The translations under genes were made by a program, and so were the position numbers. A stretch of DNA of 38,420 nucleotides from Bdellovibrio sp. (GTDB lineage: Bacteria; Bdellovibrionota; Bdellovibrionia; Bdellovibrionales; Bdellovibrionaceae), in assembly GCA_025359945.1 (NCBI GenBank), contig JANYDD010000102.1:1-38420 (forward strand), read 5' to 3'. Below are positions 25,094-33,229 of the stretch, piece after piece. How positions within the stretch are numbered: position 1 is the first letter of the stretch; the number at the start of each line of letters is the position of its first letter. Under the pieces are notes generated by a model that had not been told where the DNA came from, did not search any database, and saw only the letters and a program-made list of their open reading frames with translations.

Positions 25094-26563
25094 CTAATTT
25101 GAATTTTTGGATTGGACGCAAATCCAAAGTTTTTTATCTGCCGTAAATATTTTTTTGTATTCAGAAATAACACCTTCAACAGAAGATTTCGCTTGAATAT
25201 CAATGGAAGAAACTGAGATTTGTTCACCCTTCTCCCTCAAATCCTTATTAGGGACAAGAAAAAAAGATTTACCGGACCCACATGGATTGTCGTCAGTTTC
25301 AAACGCGTCTTTGGAGTTTGATTTTAAGTTTAAAGTTGGGGACTGAAAATTAGAAGTCATGGATCTTATGATTTTCACGCCTCTTTCACGGTTTACCAGA
25401 AATCCAACGGTCATAAAAGATCCCAAACGATCTCCGACGTCCACAGAGACCCTAGTATAATCATTTGAGTCCAATTGTAGCTTAACTGAATTCCAATACT
25501 CCAAATCTTGTTCTGCTTTCGTTTTTAAGTCCGAAAGAATTTTTGAATCGGGCTTCAAGTCCAATTCAGGTCCGCATTTACTTTCTTTCATTAAAATATC
25601 TGCTGGACTTTCTCCGGCTTCCACCCGTTTTTGCCAGTCTGGAATATTGAGCTGATCCAAGACTAAACCCGACAATGCACCCAAAAGGTAGGACTGCGTA
25701 TGAGGATCTTGGTCCGAACGATCAATCTCGCCATAGTTGAGCGCATTCAAAAAGTCGTCAACTTCGAAATTGCATCCGCCGGAACCAAAGGCAATTGCCG
25801 AAGCTACAGACTCAAAGTATTTTGCAGAACCCTCTAAAATATCAATCGATCTGAACGAATTAAATAAAAAGGGATCCCTCTCTTGGGCCTGTTTTAGCCA
25901 ACCAACAGCATGGCAAACTTCTTGGGGTTTTTTTGTTGGCTGCCGCAAACCACGATACAAGTGTAAAATAGCCATAGAACGGCCAAGCGCGAAATCAGTA
26001 GGAAAGGGAACTGGAGTTTCACGCACCACACTATTGACGTGTTTAAATTGATCGGGCTGGTGTAAGTGAAAATTTTCGTGCAAGCCAATACTGAATGCAT
26101 TCTTTGAAATCAGAGTTTCCGAAACTACTCTATTTTGGCTATGGGCTTTATAAAATTCTGTAATTTTTTTCCATAGATCTTTTGTTTCTTTAACATTTAT
26201 TCCAACTGTTACGCGCTTCAATCCATCCTTTTCGATCCTCTCGAAATTGCCGTTGGCAAGCACGTATCCCGGGCCTGCTGAAGGCAAAAGTTGCTGAACC
26301 GTGAATGTTGCATTCTGGGTTGCAAATTTTGGATCATAAGTCTTAATTTCGTAGGTTCGATTTTGGGGCGAAAATTGTAGAGCTAAAGTGTGCTTACTTA
26401 CGGGATAGCTGTGCCACGCTTTTCGAGGGCACTTGAGAAATTTATCCATACCAGCGGTAATTTCAACAAGTACTTTTAACTCGTCGGAAAATTTGGTGAG
26501 ATCGGATTCGGTTTCAGCGCAGTTAAAATTGGCAAATAAAACGCCGATCAAGAGCAAAATCAT
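25094..26563 (-). CDS. Secreted protein with HExxH motif (possible zinc metallopeptidase)
   Basis: A 489-aa protein. The short N-terminus MILLLIGVLFANFNC is hydrophobic and ends in Cys15, so export, perhaps as a lipoprotein, is likely, although the n-region lacks basic residues. GGAGATGTAAA before the ATG supports the start. HENFH at residues 162-166 fits HExxH, and ILEGSAKYFES at 241-251 offers a downstream Glu (E244) as third ligand of a gluzincin-type site about 80 residues away. The segment between is rich in helices. I do not recognise the family from the rest. It precedes nothing obvious: the next gene upstream is the 141-aa secreted protein on the same strand. Protease activity is inference. 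Confidence 0.65.
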   Translation of the reverse strand: MILLLIGVLFANFNCAETESDLTKFSDELKVLVEITAGMDKFLKCPRKAWHSYPVSKHTLALQFSPQNRTYEIKTYDPKFATQNATFTVQQLLPSAGPGYVLANGNFERIEKDGLKRVTVGINVKETKDLWKKITEFYKAHSQNRVVSETLISKNAFSIGLHENFHLHQPDQFKHVNSVVRETPVPFPTDFALGRSMAILHLYRGLRQPTKKPQEVCHAVGWLKQAQERDPFLFNSFRSIDILEGSAKYFESVASAIAFGSGGCNFEVDDFLNALNYGEIDRSDQDPHTQSYLLGALSGLVLDQLNIPDWQKRVEAGESPADILMKESKCGPELDLKPDSKILSDLKTKAEQDLEYWNSVKLQLDSNDYTRVSVDVGDRLGSFMTVGFLVNRERGVKIIRSMTSNFQSPTLNLKSNSKDAFETDDNPCGSGKSFFLVPNKDLREKGEQISVSSIDIQAKSSVEGVISEYKKIFTADKKLWICVQSKNSN

Positions 26564-26678
26564 TTTACATCTCCAGGATATTTTATCGGATGATCAGGTA
26601 AAAACTAAAACTGTATCAGTTCGAGATGGTCTAAGCCTTCCATTTCAACGTCGCCCAACGCTCGAGCGACTTTCTCAA

Positions 26679-27104
26679 TCACTGCTTTTTATAAAAGGTC
26701 TTGCTTGGCTTATCGCCAACCTCATCATCCAAAAAAGTTGATATAACTAAAAAGGTTCCCCCGGCTGTCTCATAGAGCGAGTACCGAAGCTTAGGCCCAG
26801 CGGGGTTACGCGAGTCCTGGTCTTTAAAAAGCTGCACTTCAAGAAAAGAAGAAGTAAAAGTGAGGCTACAAAAATTACCGTCGGACGAAGGCCGATTAAT
26901 TCCGTCCGTCTTTCGAATAGTTCCTGAGCCCACCGACGCGAGATTTTTTCCATACGCAATTTCAATGCTTTCGCATTGGGACTGAGAGATCTTGTAAACA
27001 TCGCCCAATAAATTGCCCACAAAAACTCCAGTAAGATCTGGGCTTGAATCTGACCAAGCCACCCGCGATAACGAAAGCGCGACAATAAAAGCTAAGTTTT
27101 TCAA
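26679..27104 (-). CDS. Small secreted protein of unknown function
   Basis: A 141-aa protein with a signal peptide (MKNLAFIVALSLSRVAWS, cleavage near residue 18) and a mature part with alternating beta-type segments and two Cys (QSQCESIE and NFCSLTF) that could pair. The start is TTG at 27104 with AAGGAG 5 nt upstream, which is convincing. It lies 115 nt upstream of the HExxH protein gene on the same strand, so both may belong to one unit. No domain was recognised. Confidence 0.7.
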   Translation of the reverse strand: MKNLAFIVALSLSRVAWSDSSPDLTGVFVGNLLGDVYKISQSQCESIEIAYGKNLASVGSGTIRKTDGINRPSSDGNFCSLTFTSSFLEVQLFKDQDSRNPAGPKLRYSLYETAGGTFLVISTFLDDEVGDKPSKTFYKKQ

Positions 27105-27311
27105 AGTTTCTCCTTCGGATCAATTTTCACAGACTATAAAACTTCCGACGCGATTGAAACAAAGGCTCGAAAAAATAAAACTTTTCGCTCAATAGTTCGA
27201 CAGGTCCAATGCAGATTTTTGGCCTATAAGTTCTATGTTCGTAAACTAGGTCGCTGGTGGTGCACGTGGGTTCCGATCACGCCCCTGCGCTCGTTACGAA
27301 CGACGTTAGTT

Positions 27312-28460
27312 TTATATAATTTTGTCGCTCCAAAGATTTTCTAGAAAGTTCTTCCAATGAACCACGTGAATGAATTTGTTTTCGATTCTTTGGATGGGGT
27401 CTTCGGAAATCAAATAAAAAGTTTTAATTTTATTTTCTTCTTTTAGGGCCTCAAGACCCGAGAAGTGCATTTTCGAAACACGTTTGGTGGACTTGACCTC
27501 GATGGCGACATCGTCCGCGACTATAAAGTCGACTTCCTGTTTGTTTACACTGCGCCAAAAGCAAATTGATTTTCGTTTTTGTCGGTAGGACAAGTATGAT
27601 TTTAGCTCCATCAGGATGAATTGTTCAAAACTTTTTCCCCATAAATTGGAGCTTCTTTCAAGGTGTTCAATTCCCAAAATTGAATGGCAGACCCCGGTGT
27701 CAAAAAAATAGAACTTTGATGTCTGGATTGCTTTCCTTTTTTTAGACTCAACCCAGGGTTCTAAGGCGTAACCAATCAAACTGTCCTCAAGTACAGAGTA
27801 GTATTCTTTCACTGTTGACGCTGGGACCGCGGCATCGCTTGAAATATTTGCGTAGGAAATTAGCTCGGCATTGTTAAGCGCTGCAGATTTTAAAAACCTG
27901 TGGAAGGGAGCGAGATTTCGAATGTTGGCCTCAAGTTTTATTTCTTGTTCGATGTAGGTTGTTAGATAGCTGCCCAGCTCCAGAAGCGGCTCATCGGACA
28001 AATAAATTCTTGGGAGACCTCCAAAAGTTAAATAACGACTTAAATTGAAATCTGGAATTTCAGAAAAGCTCAACGGATAAAAATTGATCAGCGAGGCCCG
28101 TCCCCCAAGCATATTGGCATGATTTCTTTTCAATGCTCTTGCGCTTGAGCCTGTTAACAAAAATTTGTGTCCCTTGTTTTCGATCAATCTGTGGACTTCA
28201 TTGAGCAGGGCGGGAATTCTTTGTATTTCATCAATCACGATCGTACTTCTTTTAGATTCTTCAACAAGGCCTTCCAATAGAGACGGATTTTCGAAAAGCC
28301 TGAGATAGTGTTCGGTGGATAGTAGATTGATATAAAGTGTACGGTCTGGACTGACATTTTGCTTTATCCAAAACGACTTTCCGGTGGATCTTGCGCCAAA
28401 TAAGAAATAAGACTTTTTTTTAATCAGCATGTTGAGATCGATTTGTCTGATGTAAACCAT
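27312..28460 (-). CDS. DUF4143-type ATPase (AAA_14 domain plus PD-(D/E)XK-like C-terminal domain)
   Basis: A 382-aa protein from the ATG at 28460; an in-frame GTG at 28493 is a longer option. Walker A is GARSTGKS (22-29), Walker B is STIVIDEIQ, and the sensor segment FLLTGSSAR follows. The middle has the GGLPRIYL and YIEQEI blocks of this family and a winged-helix-like part (NAELISYANI with VPASTVKEYY). The C-terminal domain holds QEVDFIV and AIEVKS, that is Asp and ExK as in PD-(D/E)XK nucleases. Function of these proteins is unknown. A 33-bp perfect palindrome lies 118 nt upstream. It follows no operon partner. It seems to belong to a mobile or accessory module, because a truncated peptidase gene abuts the palindrome. 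Confidence 0.88.
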   Translation of the reverse strand: MVYIRQIDLNMLIKKKSYFLFGARSTGKSFWIKQNVSPDRTLYINLLSTEHYLRLFENPSLLEGLVEESKRSTIVIDEIQRIPALLNEVHRLIENKGHKFLLTGSSARALKRNHANMLGGRASLINFYPLSFSEIPDFNLSRYLTFGGLPRIYLSDEPLLELGSYLTTYIEQEIKLEANIRNLAPFHRFLKSAALNNAELISYANISSDAAVPASTVKEYYSVLEDSLIGYALEPWVESKKRKAIQTSKFYFFDTGVCHSILGIEHLERSSNLWGKSFEQFILMELKSYLSYRQKRKSICFWRSVNKQEVDFIVADDVAIEVKSTKRVSKMHFSGLEALKEENKIKTFYLISEDPIQRIENKFIHVVHWKNFLENLWSDKII

Positions 28461-28577
28461 TTGCGCTCTTTCCGTTTTTAGGTTTTCGCCCACCAGGGCT
28501 CACTGACAGTTTCTTAGCATTCTACCAGACGCCATGAGCTTCTTTAGCCAGCTTCATCTTTTAGAAATGATAGCTAA

Positions 28578-28649
28578 ATAGTAGATAAACAACAATGATA
28601 ATGTTGTTTAAGTAGATAAACAACATTATCATTGTTGTTTATCTACTAT
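28578..28649. repeat. 33-bp perfect inverted repeat upstream of the second DUF4143 gene
   Basis: Arms 28578-28610 and 28617-28649 are perfectly complementary over 33 bp with a 6-nt loop AGTAGA. A 15-nt motif AGTAGATAAACAACA occurs at 28580 and 28611 in direct orientation and again inverted at 28634-28648, with a partial inverted copy (TGTTGTTTA) near 28602. No run of T follows, so it does not look like a Rho-independent terminator. It is 118 nt upstream of the DUF4143 start and ends inside an S9 peptidase remnant. Confidence 0.9.
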
Positions 28650-28770
28650 GGGGTCCGTATCCGGTGCTTCCACCGTATTTCACGTCGACCAACGCATAAC
28701 CTCGCGAGGTCCAAATCTGAATGCCTTGGTCACTAATTCTACAGAGTTCCCACCCATGCGCCGATCCCGA
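28639..28770 (-). pseudogene. Fragment of an S9 (prolyl oligopeptidase-type) peptidase gene
   Basis: Directly behind the PBP stop codon, in the same frame, 43 codons are open to a stop at 28639. They read ...[20 protein letters not shown], followed by GYG, which matches the conserved segment before the nucleophile serine in S9 peptidases ([20 protein letters not shown] type). A preceding AHG fits the HGGP loop. The similarity ends where the 33-bp palindrome begins at 28649, so the gene appears cut there. No start, catalytic Ser or remaining part is visible nearby. I read it as a truncated remnant. Confidence 0.6.
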
Positions 28771-31062
28771 TTACTCCACCAAAAGCTCAGCTGGCTCCTG
28801 ATCTGGCGGTGTGGGTTCGATGGATTTTTTCTTTAATCCTTCAGGCGCACTGAACTGAAGTTTTTGTGGGTCTAGCTCGAAAATTTTTTGCATGGTGGGA
28901 CCCCAGATTGGTAGGGCGCCTGAGGCTCCGGTCAAGCCGCTTGGTGTGTTGTCGTCAAAGCCGACCCATGCCACCGCTACTGTTTGAGGATTGAATCCTG
29001 CGAACCATGAATCTTTGTAGTCCGAGGTGGTGCCGGTTTTACCGGCGACTTCCATTTGTTGGGTCAGATTTTTGAAAGTCTTTGCAGTTCCACTGAAAAA
29101 AGTTTGCTGCATCATCGAAATTAGTTGCGCCACTTTTTTTTCTTCCCAGGGAGAATCAAACTTTAAGCCCTCATTCAAATTTGGATTTGAGTAAAGCGAT
29201 TGGTTTTGAGAACCCAACACAAATCTAAGGGCGCTGGCCTTTCTTAAACTTCCACGGTTGGCTAAACTTTGATACAGCTGTAAAACCTCAAAGGGTTTAA
29301 GCTCGAACGCACCCAACAAAAGCGATGGCAAAATTTCTATTTTCTTCTGAAGGCCGGCCTGCTGAAGTGTTTTAACGACGTTTTCAAGTCCCAAATCTAA
29401 ACCTAGCTTTGCGGTCGCTGTGTTCAAAGAATTTTTCAACGCAAAGTACATCGGCACTTCTTGATAATATTCCTTGTAATAGTTTTCGGGTGACCAACTT
29501 TGATTTTGATACTGATACGTAAAAGGTTGGTCGTTCAAAATAGAAACGGGCGAATATTTCCCCGTGTTCAAAGCCGTTAAAAAAATAAACGGCTTTACGA
29601 TCGAGCCCACTTGCCGATCGGCCTCCCGAGCCCGATTGAACTGTGTATTTTTAAAATTGCGCCCGCCAATGACCGCTTGGATCAGCCCGGTCGAAACCTG
29701 GGCAGAAAGCCATGCGGCTTCAAGCTTTTTTCCCTGGCCCAACAGCGTTTGAATTTTTTTGTTTTCTTTTTCAAGCCCTGACAAAGTTTTTTGCAACGAT
29801 TCTTGGGCTATCGTCTGATGCGTCGGTTGAAGCCCCGTAAAAACCTGCACGCCTTCCAATGGCATTCCCTTTTCTTTTAATTCTTTTTGAACAAAGTCCA
29901 AGTAATAAGGAAAAGTCTCAATCGACTGCGGGCGCGGAGCCAACGCCAAGGCCTGAGCCTGTGCGTTGGCTTTTTCTTCAGCAGTGATCCAATTGTTGTC
30001 GAAGAGTTTCTCTAAAACCAAATTTCGGCGCTTCCACAAAAGCTCAGGCCGTTTGGTGGGATCATAAAGGCCTGGGGAATTTAAAATTGCTGCCAAAGTA
30101 GCGCAAGAATTCAGATCCAATCCTTGGATGGGTTTGCCAAAATAAAATTCGCTGGCGGCTGGAAATCCCCGCACTTGGAAAATTCCGTTTTGTCCAAGGT
30201 AAATAATATTTAAGTAAGTTTCTAAAATTTGATCTTTGGAAATTTTGTTCTCTAAGATTAAGGCGATAAAAAATTCTTTCCATTTTCGGCGCAAAGTTTT
30301 TTCTGGTGTCAAAAAATAATTTTTGACCAACTGTTGCGTGATCGTGCTGCCGCCTTGACTGTATCCTTTTCCAAGTAGGTTTTTAACAAAGGCGCGGGCC
30401 AGAGAGGTCATACTAACCCCCTGATGCTCTAGGAACCTAGCGTCCTCGATCGCCAAAACGGATCGCAAACATAAAGTGGGAATTTCTCCCAAAGACAGGT
30501 GAAACTGCTGAATCGGTTCTTGTCCTAGAAACTGCGCCACTAGCAAGGGTTCAAGCTCCACCACTGGAAAGTCGCTGGGCTTTTCGTCGCCGGAAGTCGT
30601 GCGAAAAATTTGACTAATTTTTTCGTCACGCCAAACTACAATTTGCAGCGGCAAGTCCTTTAATCCTGGATCCAAAGTTTTTTTGTTTCTTAGCAGCAGA
30701 CAAGAGCTAGCCGCAGTCAAACACAAGCGTTGAATTTGATCAGGGTTAGACACTTGCGAAAGCTGCAAAAATTCGGCCGGCTGCAAACGCTGGTTGGCGC
30801 CGAAAGTTTCTGCGTCCCTGGCTTGGTATCCGCGATCTCGCAAGACCTGCACCACATCCAAAATCGGAAGCGACTGCCCCACCGCCCACATTTTTGGGGC
30901 CGCATAGAAATGCATCGGTGGCAAAAAAGTTTTACTTTCTAATTTGGATTGAACCTCGTCGGACAGCTGAAATAGCCAGACGCACATCCACGCCAAAAGA
31001 AGTGACGCAATACCCAAGCTTGTCCACAGCAACAATTTGATTGTTTTCATTCGTGTTTTCAC
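28771..31062 (-). CDS. mrcB: Class A penicillin-binding protein (PBP1B-like)
   Basis: A bifunctional inner-membrane enzyme that polymerises and crosslinks peptidoglycan; 763 aa. An N-terminal membrane anchor (9-31) precedes a UB2H-like region (about 60-130), then the GT51 glycosyltransferase domain with EDARFLEHQG (catalytic Glu206) and GGSTITQQL(V)KNYFL, and the transpeptidase domain with SIVK (Ser487, Lys490), SLN (545-547) and KTGTT (675-679). All key residues are present. The UB2H region suggests PBP1B rather than PBP1A. The C-terminus is Pro/Glu-rich. The start is GTG at 31062 or ATG at 31050; no clear ribosome site is seen. It is divergent from the DUF507 genes. Confidence 0.92.
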   Translation of the reverse strand: MKTRMKTIKLLLWTSLGIASLLLAWMCVWLFQLSDEVQSKLESKTFLPPMHFYAAPKMWAVGQSLPILDVVQVLRDRGYQARDAETFGANQRLQPAEFLQLSQVSNPDQIQRLCLTAASSCLLLRNKKTLDPGLKDLPLQIVVWRDEKISQIFRTTSGDEKPSDFPVVELEPLLVAQFLGQEPIQQFHLSLGEIPTLCLRSVLAIEDARFLEHQGVSMTSLARAFVKNLLGKGYSQGGSTITQQLVKNYFLTPEKTLRRKWKEFFIALILENKISKDQILETYLNIIYLGQNGIFQVRGFPAASEFYFGKPIQGLDLNSCATLAAILNSPGLYDPTKRPELLWKRRNLVLEKLFDNNWITAEEKANAQAQALALAPRPQSIETFPYYLDFVQKELKEKGMPLEGVQVFTGLQPTHQTIAQESLQKTLSGLEKENKKIQTLLGQGKKLEAAWLSAQVSTGLIQAVIGGRNFKNTQFNRAREADRQVGSIVKPFIFLTALNTGKYSPVSILNDQPFTYQYQNQSWSPENYYKEYYQEVPMYFALKNSLNTATAKLGLDLGLENVVKTLQQAGLQKKIEILPSLLLGAFELKPFEVLQLYQSLANRGSLRKASALRFVLGSQNQSLYSNPNLNEGLKFDSPWEEKKVAQLISMMQQTFFSGTAKTFKNLTQQMEVAGKTGTTSDYKDSWFAGFNPQTVAVAWVGFDDNTPSGLTGASGALPIWGPTMQKIFELDPQKLQFSAPEGLKKKSIEPTPPDQEPAELLVE

Positions 31063-31123
31063 ATTAGGTTAATCGCCTGGTGTCCCGTCAATTATTTCCT
31101 TTATTTGTAAAGGGGTTTGTTTT

Positions 31124-31402
31124 TTGAAAATTTCATCAAGCCAACTCAAAATGATCGTCGAACAAATTATTGCTTCTTGGAAAAAGAATCAGATCGTCAC
31201 TTTCAAAGTCGACGAGTCCCAGGTTTTTCAACGCGCGCTAAAATCTATTCAAGATGATCTGCAAAAAGAGGCCGATTTGGACCGCGAAGTAAATCAGATG
31301 CTGGATGATTTAGAAAGAAAACATTCGGGCGAATTTCAAAGATTTAAAATGTATCCCATTTTAAAAAAGAAATTGGCGCAAGAAAAGAAAGTGATTTTAT
31401 GA
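31124..31402 (+). CDS. DUF507 family protein (first of a tandem pair)
   Basis: A 92-aa, helical, charged protein. It begins SSSQLKMIVEQIIASWKK, similar to the N-terminus of DUF507 proteins, and ends in a basic helix (KMYPILKKKLAQEKKVI). The similarity is weaker than for its neighbour; I assign it mainly because the two genes lie together and share shape and length. The start is TTG at 31124 with AGGGG about 9 nt upstream. Its stop overlaps the start of the second DUF507 gene (ATGA). Function unknown. The divergent PBP gene starts 61 nt away. Confidence 0.7.
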   Translation: MKISSSQLKMIVEQIIASWKKNQIVTFKVDESQVFQRALKSIQDDLQKEADLDREVNQMLDDLERKHSGEFQRFKMYPILKKKLAQEKKVIL

Positions 31403-31674
31403 TTTTGTCCGAAGACCGACAATCCCATTGGGCCCACCTGATCACCGATTCAGTTTGGAACGATGACCTTGTCGACTATACCGACGAAGACCAGGCCTTG
31501 CGCTTGGCGAAAAAAGTGATCTCAGATTTTGTCAAAGATGATCAGTCCATTGATGTGCAGGCGCGAGCAAAAGTGGCGTCCTTAAAAAGGGGCGTGCACG
31601 AGGGAACTCCCGAATGGGAGATCCTTTACAAGAAATATTACGAAGAGGAGATGAAGAAACGTGTTAAACCTTAA
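31399..31674 (+). CDS. DUF507 family protein (second of a tandem pair)
   Basis: A 91-aa protein that follows the DUF507 pattern closely: LSEDRQSHWAHLITDSVW at the N-terminus, VKDDQSIDVQARAKVASLKR in the middle, and the conserved end EGTPEWEILYKKYYEEEMKKR. The function of the family is unknown. The ATG overlaps the stop of the first DUF507 gene by 4 nt, and its last 14 nt overlap the outer-membrane protein gene. All three genes are therefore probably cotranscribed and translationally coupled. Confidence 0.88.
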   Translation: MILSEDRQSHWAHLITDSVWNDDLVDYTDEDQALRLAKKVISDFVKDDQSIDVQARAKVASLKRGVHEGTPEWEILYKKYYEEEMKKRVKP

Positions 31675-33094
31675 AACTTTTTTAGTGCTTTTAGCGGTGT
31701 CCGGTGTAGTTTTTGTAACCAAGCTCCAAGCCTATGCCATGGTTGTCGATTGGAACGGTCAGTATCGCGTGGAATGGGTCGAAATCGACAAGACCTCATT
31801 GACCAATCCCAATATGCGAAAATCCTACGTGCTGAATCACTTGTCCTTAAGCCCAAAGATCGTCGCTAGTGACGGCGTCAATATTGTCAGCCAGTTTGAA
31901 GTTTTGCCCAACCAAACTTATCCAGACTCAATGCTTGGAAATGCTTTTGGAACTTCTCCCGGCACATCCAACAATAGCAATATTCAAGGGACGAACTACC
32001 GATCATCATCGATTGCAGTGAATCAGCTTTACTTGAGTTATCTGACTGAGTACGGCGCTTTGCTTGCGGGCCGAGCGCCTTTGCACTTTGGTTTAGGAAT
32101 GACCCAAAATGCAGGAATGGGCGAATTTGATCACTGGAACCAAGCCCGAGATTTGTTTGGATACAAATTTATGATTGGCAATATGTTTATCATGCCAGTC
32201 ATCGGAAAAGTGGCCAAATCTTCTTTAGATCAAGGGACCGAAGTGACCGACGTGATCTGGAATGTGGAATATTCTAACCCTGAAACCGAATCCAGCATCG
32301 GAGTTTTCTACCAGCTCAGATCCTCAAGCCTTGGCGGCAATGACTATTCAAAAGCCGTTTCTGGCACTGTAATGGGTGGATACAGCATGGCTTCGACCAA
32401 CGTTTACTTGGCCCGCGGTTTTAGTGGATTTAATTTTAAATTTGAAACTGGATTTAATCAGGGAAATACCGGAATCCAAGGAACTAACGGCGAAGAAATT
32501 AAAGTCAGCAGCTACGGAATGCTTTTAGAACTGAATTTTCCCCGACCTGATACCCGTTGGGAATGGAAAGTCCAAACGGGTATCGCCAGCGGCGACAATC
32601 CCGGAACAAATAATTTCGAAGGTTTTGCATTTAACCGAAATTATGATGTGGCCTTTATGTTATTTAATCATCCTCTGGGAAAATACGATTTATTCCGGAC
32701 CGGGTTTCAGCGCTATCGTTCCGAAACCACCGGCGCGCAGCTAACCACTGGGGCCGCTGCTGACGAAGAAGCTATTGGCAACGCTGTGTTTTTGACTCCG
32801 AATGTGAAGTACAGAATCAACGACCATTGGGATTGGACAAATTCAGTGACCTACGCGCAACTACAAACAAGCCCTCTGACTGCTAGTGGAGTGGGTAAGG
32901 ATGTAGGTTGGGAATATGATCTGGGTTTAATCTATAAGCCGGCACCGAAAGTCAAATGGGCCAATCAGATTGGAATTCTTTTTCCAGGTTCAGCGTTCAA
33001 GGGTGATCCTGCCGGAACAACAAACACCACAGGCGCCATTTACGACGCCTCTTTGACGTACGGCTTTCAGACGCGACTATCGATTTCGTTTTAA
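31661..33094 (+). CDS. Predicted outer-membrane beta-barrel protein
   Basis: A 477-aa protein with a signal peptide (MLNLKTFLVLLAVSGVVFVT, cleavage probably after QAYA) and then many alternating strands with aromatic girdles (YRVEWVEID, QLYLSYLTEYGALLAGRA, WEWKVQTGIASG, WDWTNSVTYAQL). The last residue is Phe in a TRLSISF strand, the usual targeting signal of outer-membrane barrels. It may be a porin. I see no specific substrate motif. The start is GTG, 14 nt inside the second DUF507 gene, with AGGAG 10 nt upstream. Two hairpins follow in the gap to the convergent coiled-coil gene. Confidence 0.82.
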   Translation: MLNLKTFLVLLAVSGVVFVTKLQAYAMVVDWNGQYRVEWVEIDKTSLTNPNMRKSYVLNHLSLSPKIVASDGVNIVSQFEVLPNQTYPDSMLGNAFGTSPGTSNNSNIQGTNYRSSSIAVNQLYLSYLTEYGALLAGRAPLHFGLGMTQNAGMGEFDHWNQARDLFGYKFMIGNMFIMPVIGKVAKSSLDQGTEVTDVIWNVEYSNPETESSIGVFYQLRSSSLGGNDYSKAVSGTVMGGYSMASTNVYLARGFSGFNFKFETGFNQGNTGIQGTNGEEIKVSSYGMLLELNFPRPDTRWEWKVQTGIASGDNPGTNNFEGFAFNRNYDVAFMLFNHPLGKYDLFRTGFQRYRSETTGAQLTTGAAADEEAIGNAVFLTPNVKYRINDHWDWTNSVTYAQLQTSPLTASGVGKDVGWEYDLGLIYKPAPKVKWANQIGILFPGSAFKGDPAGTTNTTGAIYDASLTYGFQTRLSISF

Positions 33095-33109
33095 TATGAC
33101 TGAATAGAT

Positions 33110-33145
33110 ATTTGGGATTGACGACCTCAGCTTAAAATCCCAAAT
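33110..33145. repeat. Inverted repeat in the convergent gap, possible weak terminator
   Basis: A 10-bp perfect stem (33110-33119 with 33136-33145, ATTTGGGATT and its reverse complement) with a 16-nt loop lies 15 nt behind the barrel gene. It has no T-run on either strand, so termination is only possible. Confidence 0.35.
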
Positions 33146-33184
33146 TCTTCCAAACGATTTCAAGTTTTTTATCAACTCGTCATT

Positions 33185-33214
33185 TTTTTCTGGCCAATCA
33201 ATTAGCCAGAAAAA
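33185..33214. repeat. Inverted repeat in the convergent gap, reversed T/A polarity
   Basis: TTTTTCTGGC at 33185-33194 pairs with GCCAGAAAAA at 33205-33214. The T-run precedes the stem and the A-run follows it, opposite to a Rho-independent terminator on either strand. Confidence 0.4.
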
Positions 33215-33229
33215 TTGACTCTTGCGAGA

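Noticed and set aside
27240-27300. tRNA-like GGTTCC segment in the gap before the DUF4143 gene
   Set aside because: No acceptor or anticodon stem can be drawn around it.
27230-27306. Short open frame reading NERRGVIGTHVHHQRPSLRT on the minus strand
   Set aside because: It has no start codon or ribosome site, lies just behind the DUF4143 stop, and I recognise no family; kept only as a possible remnant.
28578-28649. CRISPR-like repeat or Rho-independent terminator at the long palindrome
   Set aside because: There is a single palindrome without spaced repeats, and no T-run follows the stem on either strand.
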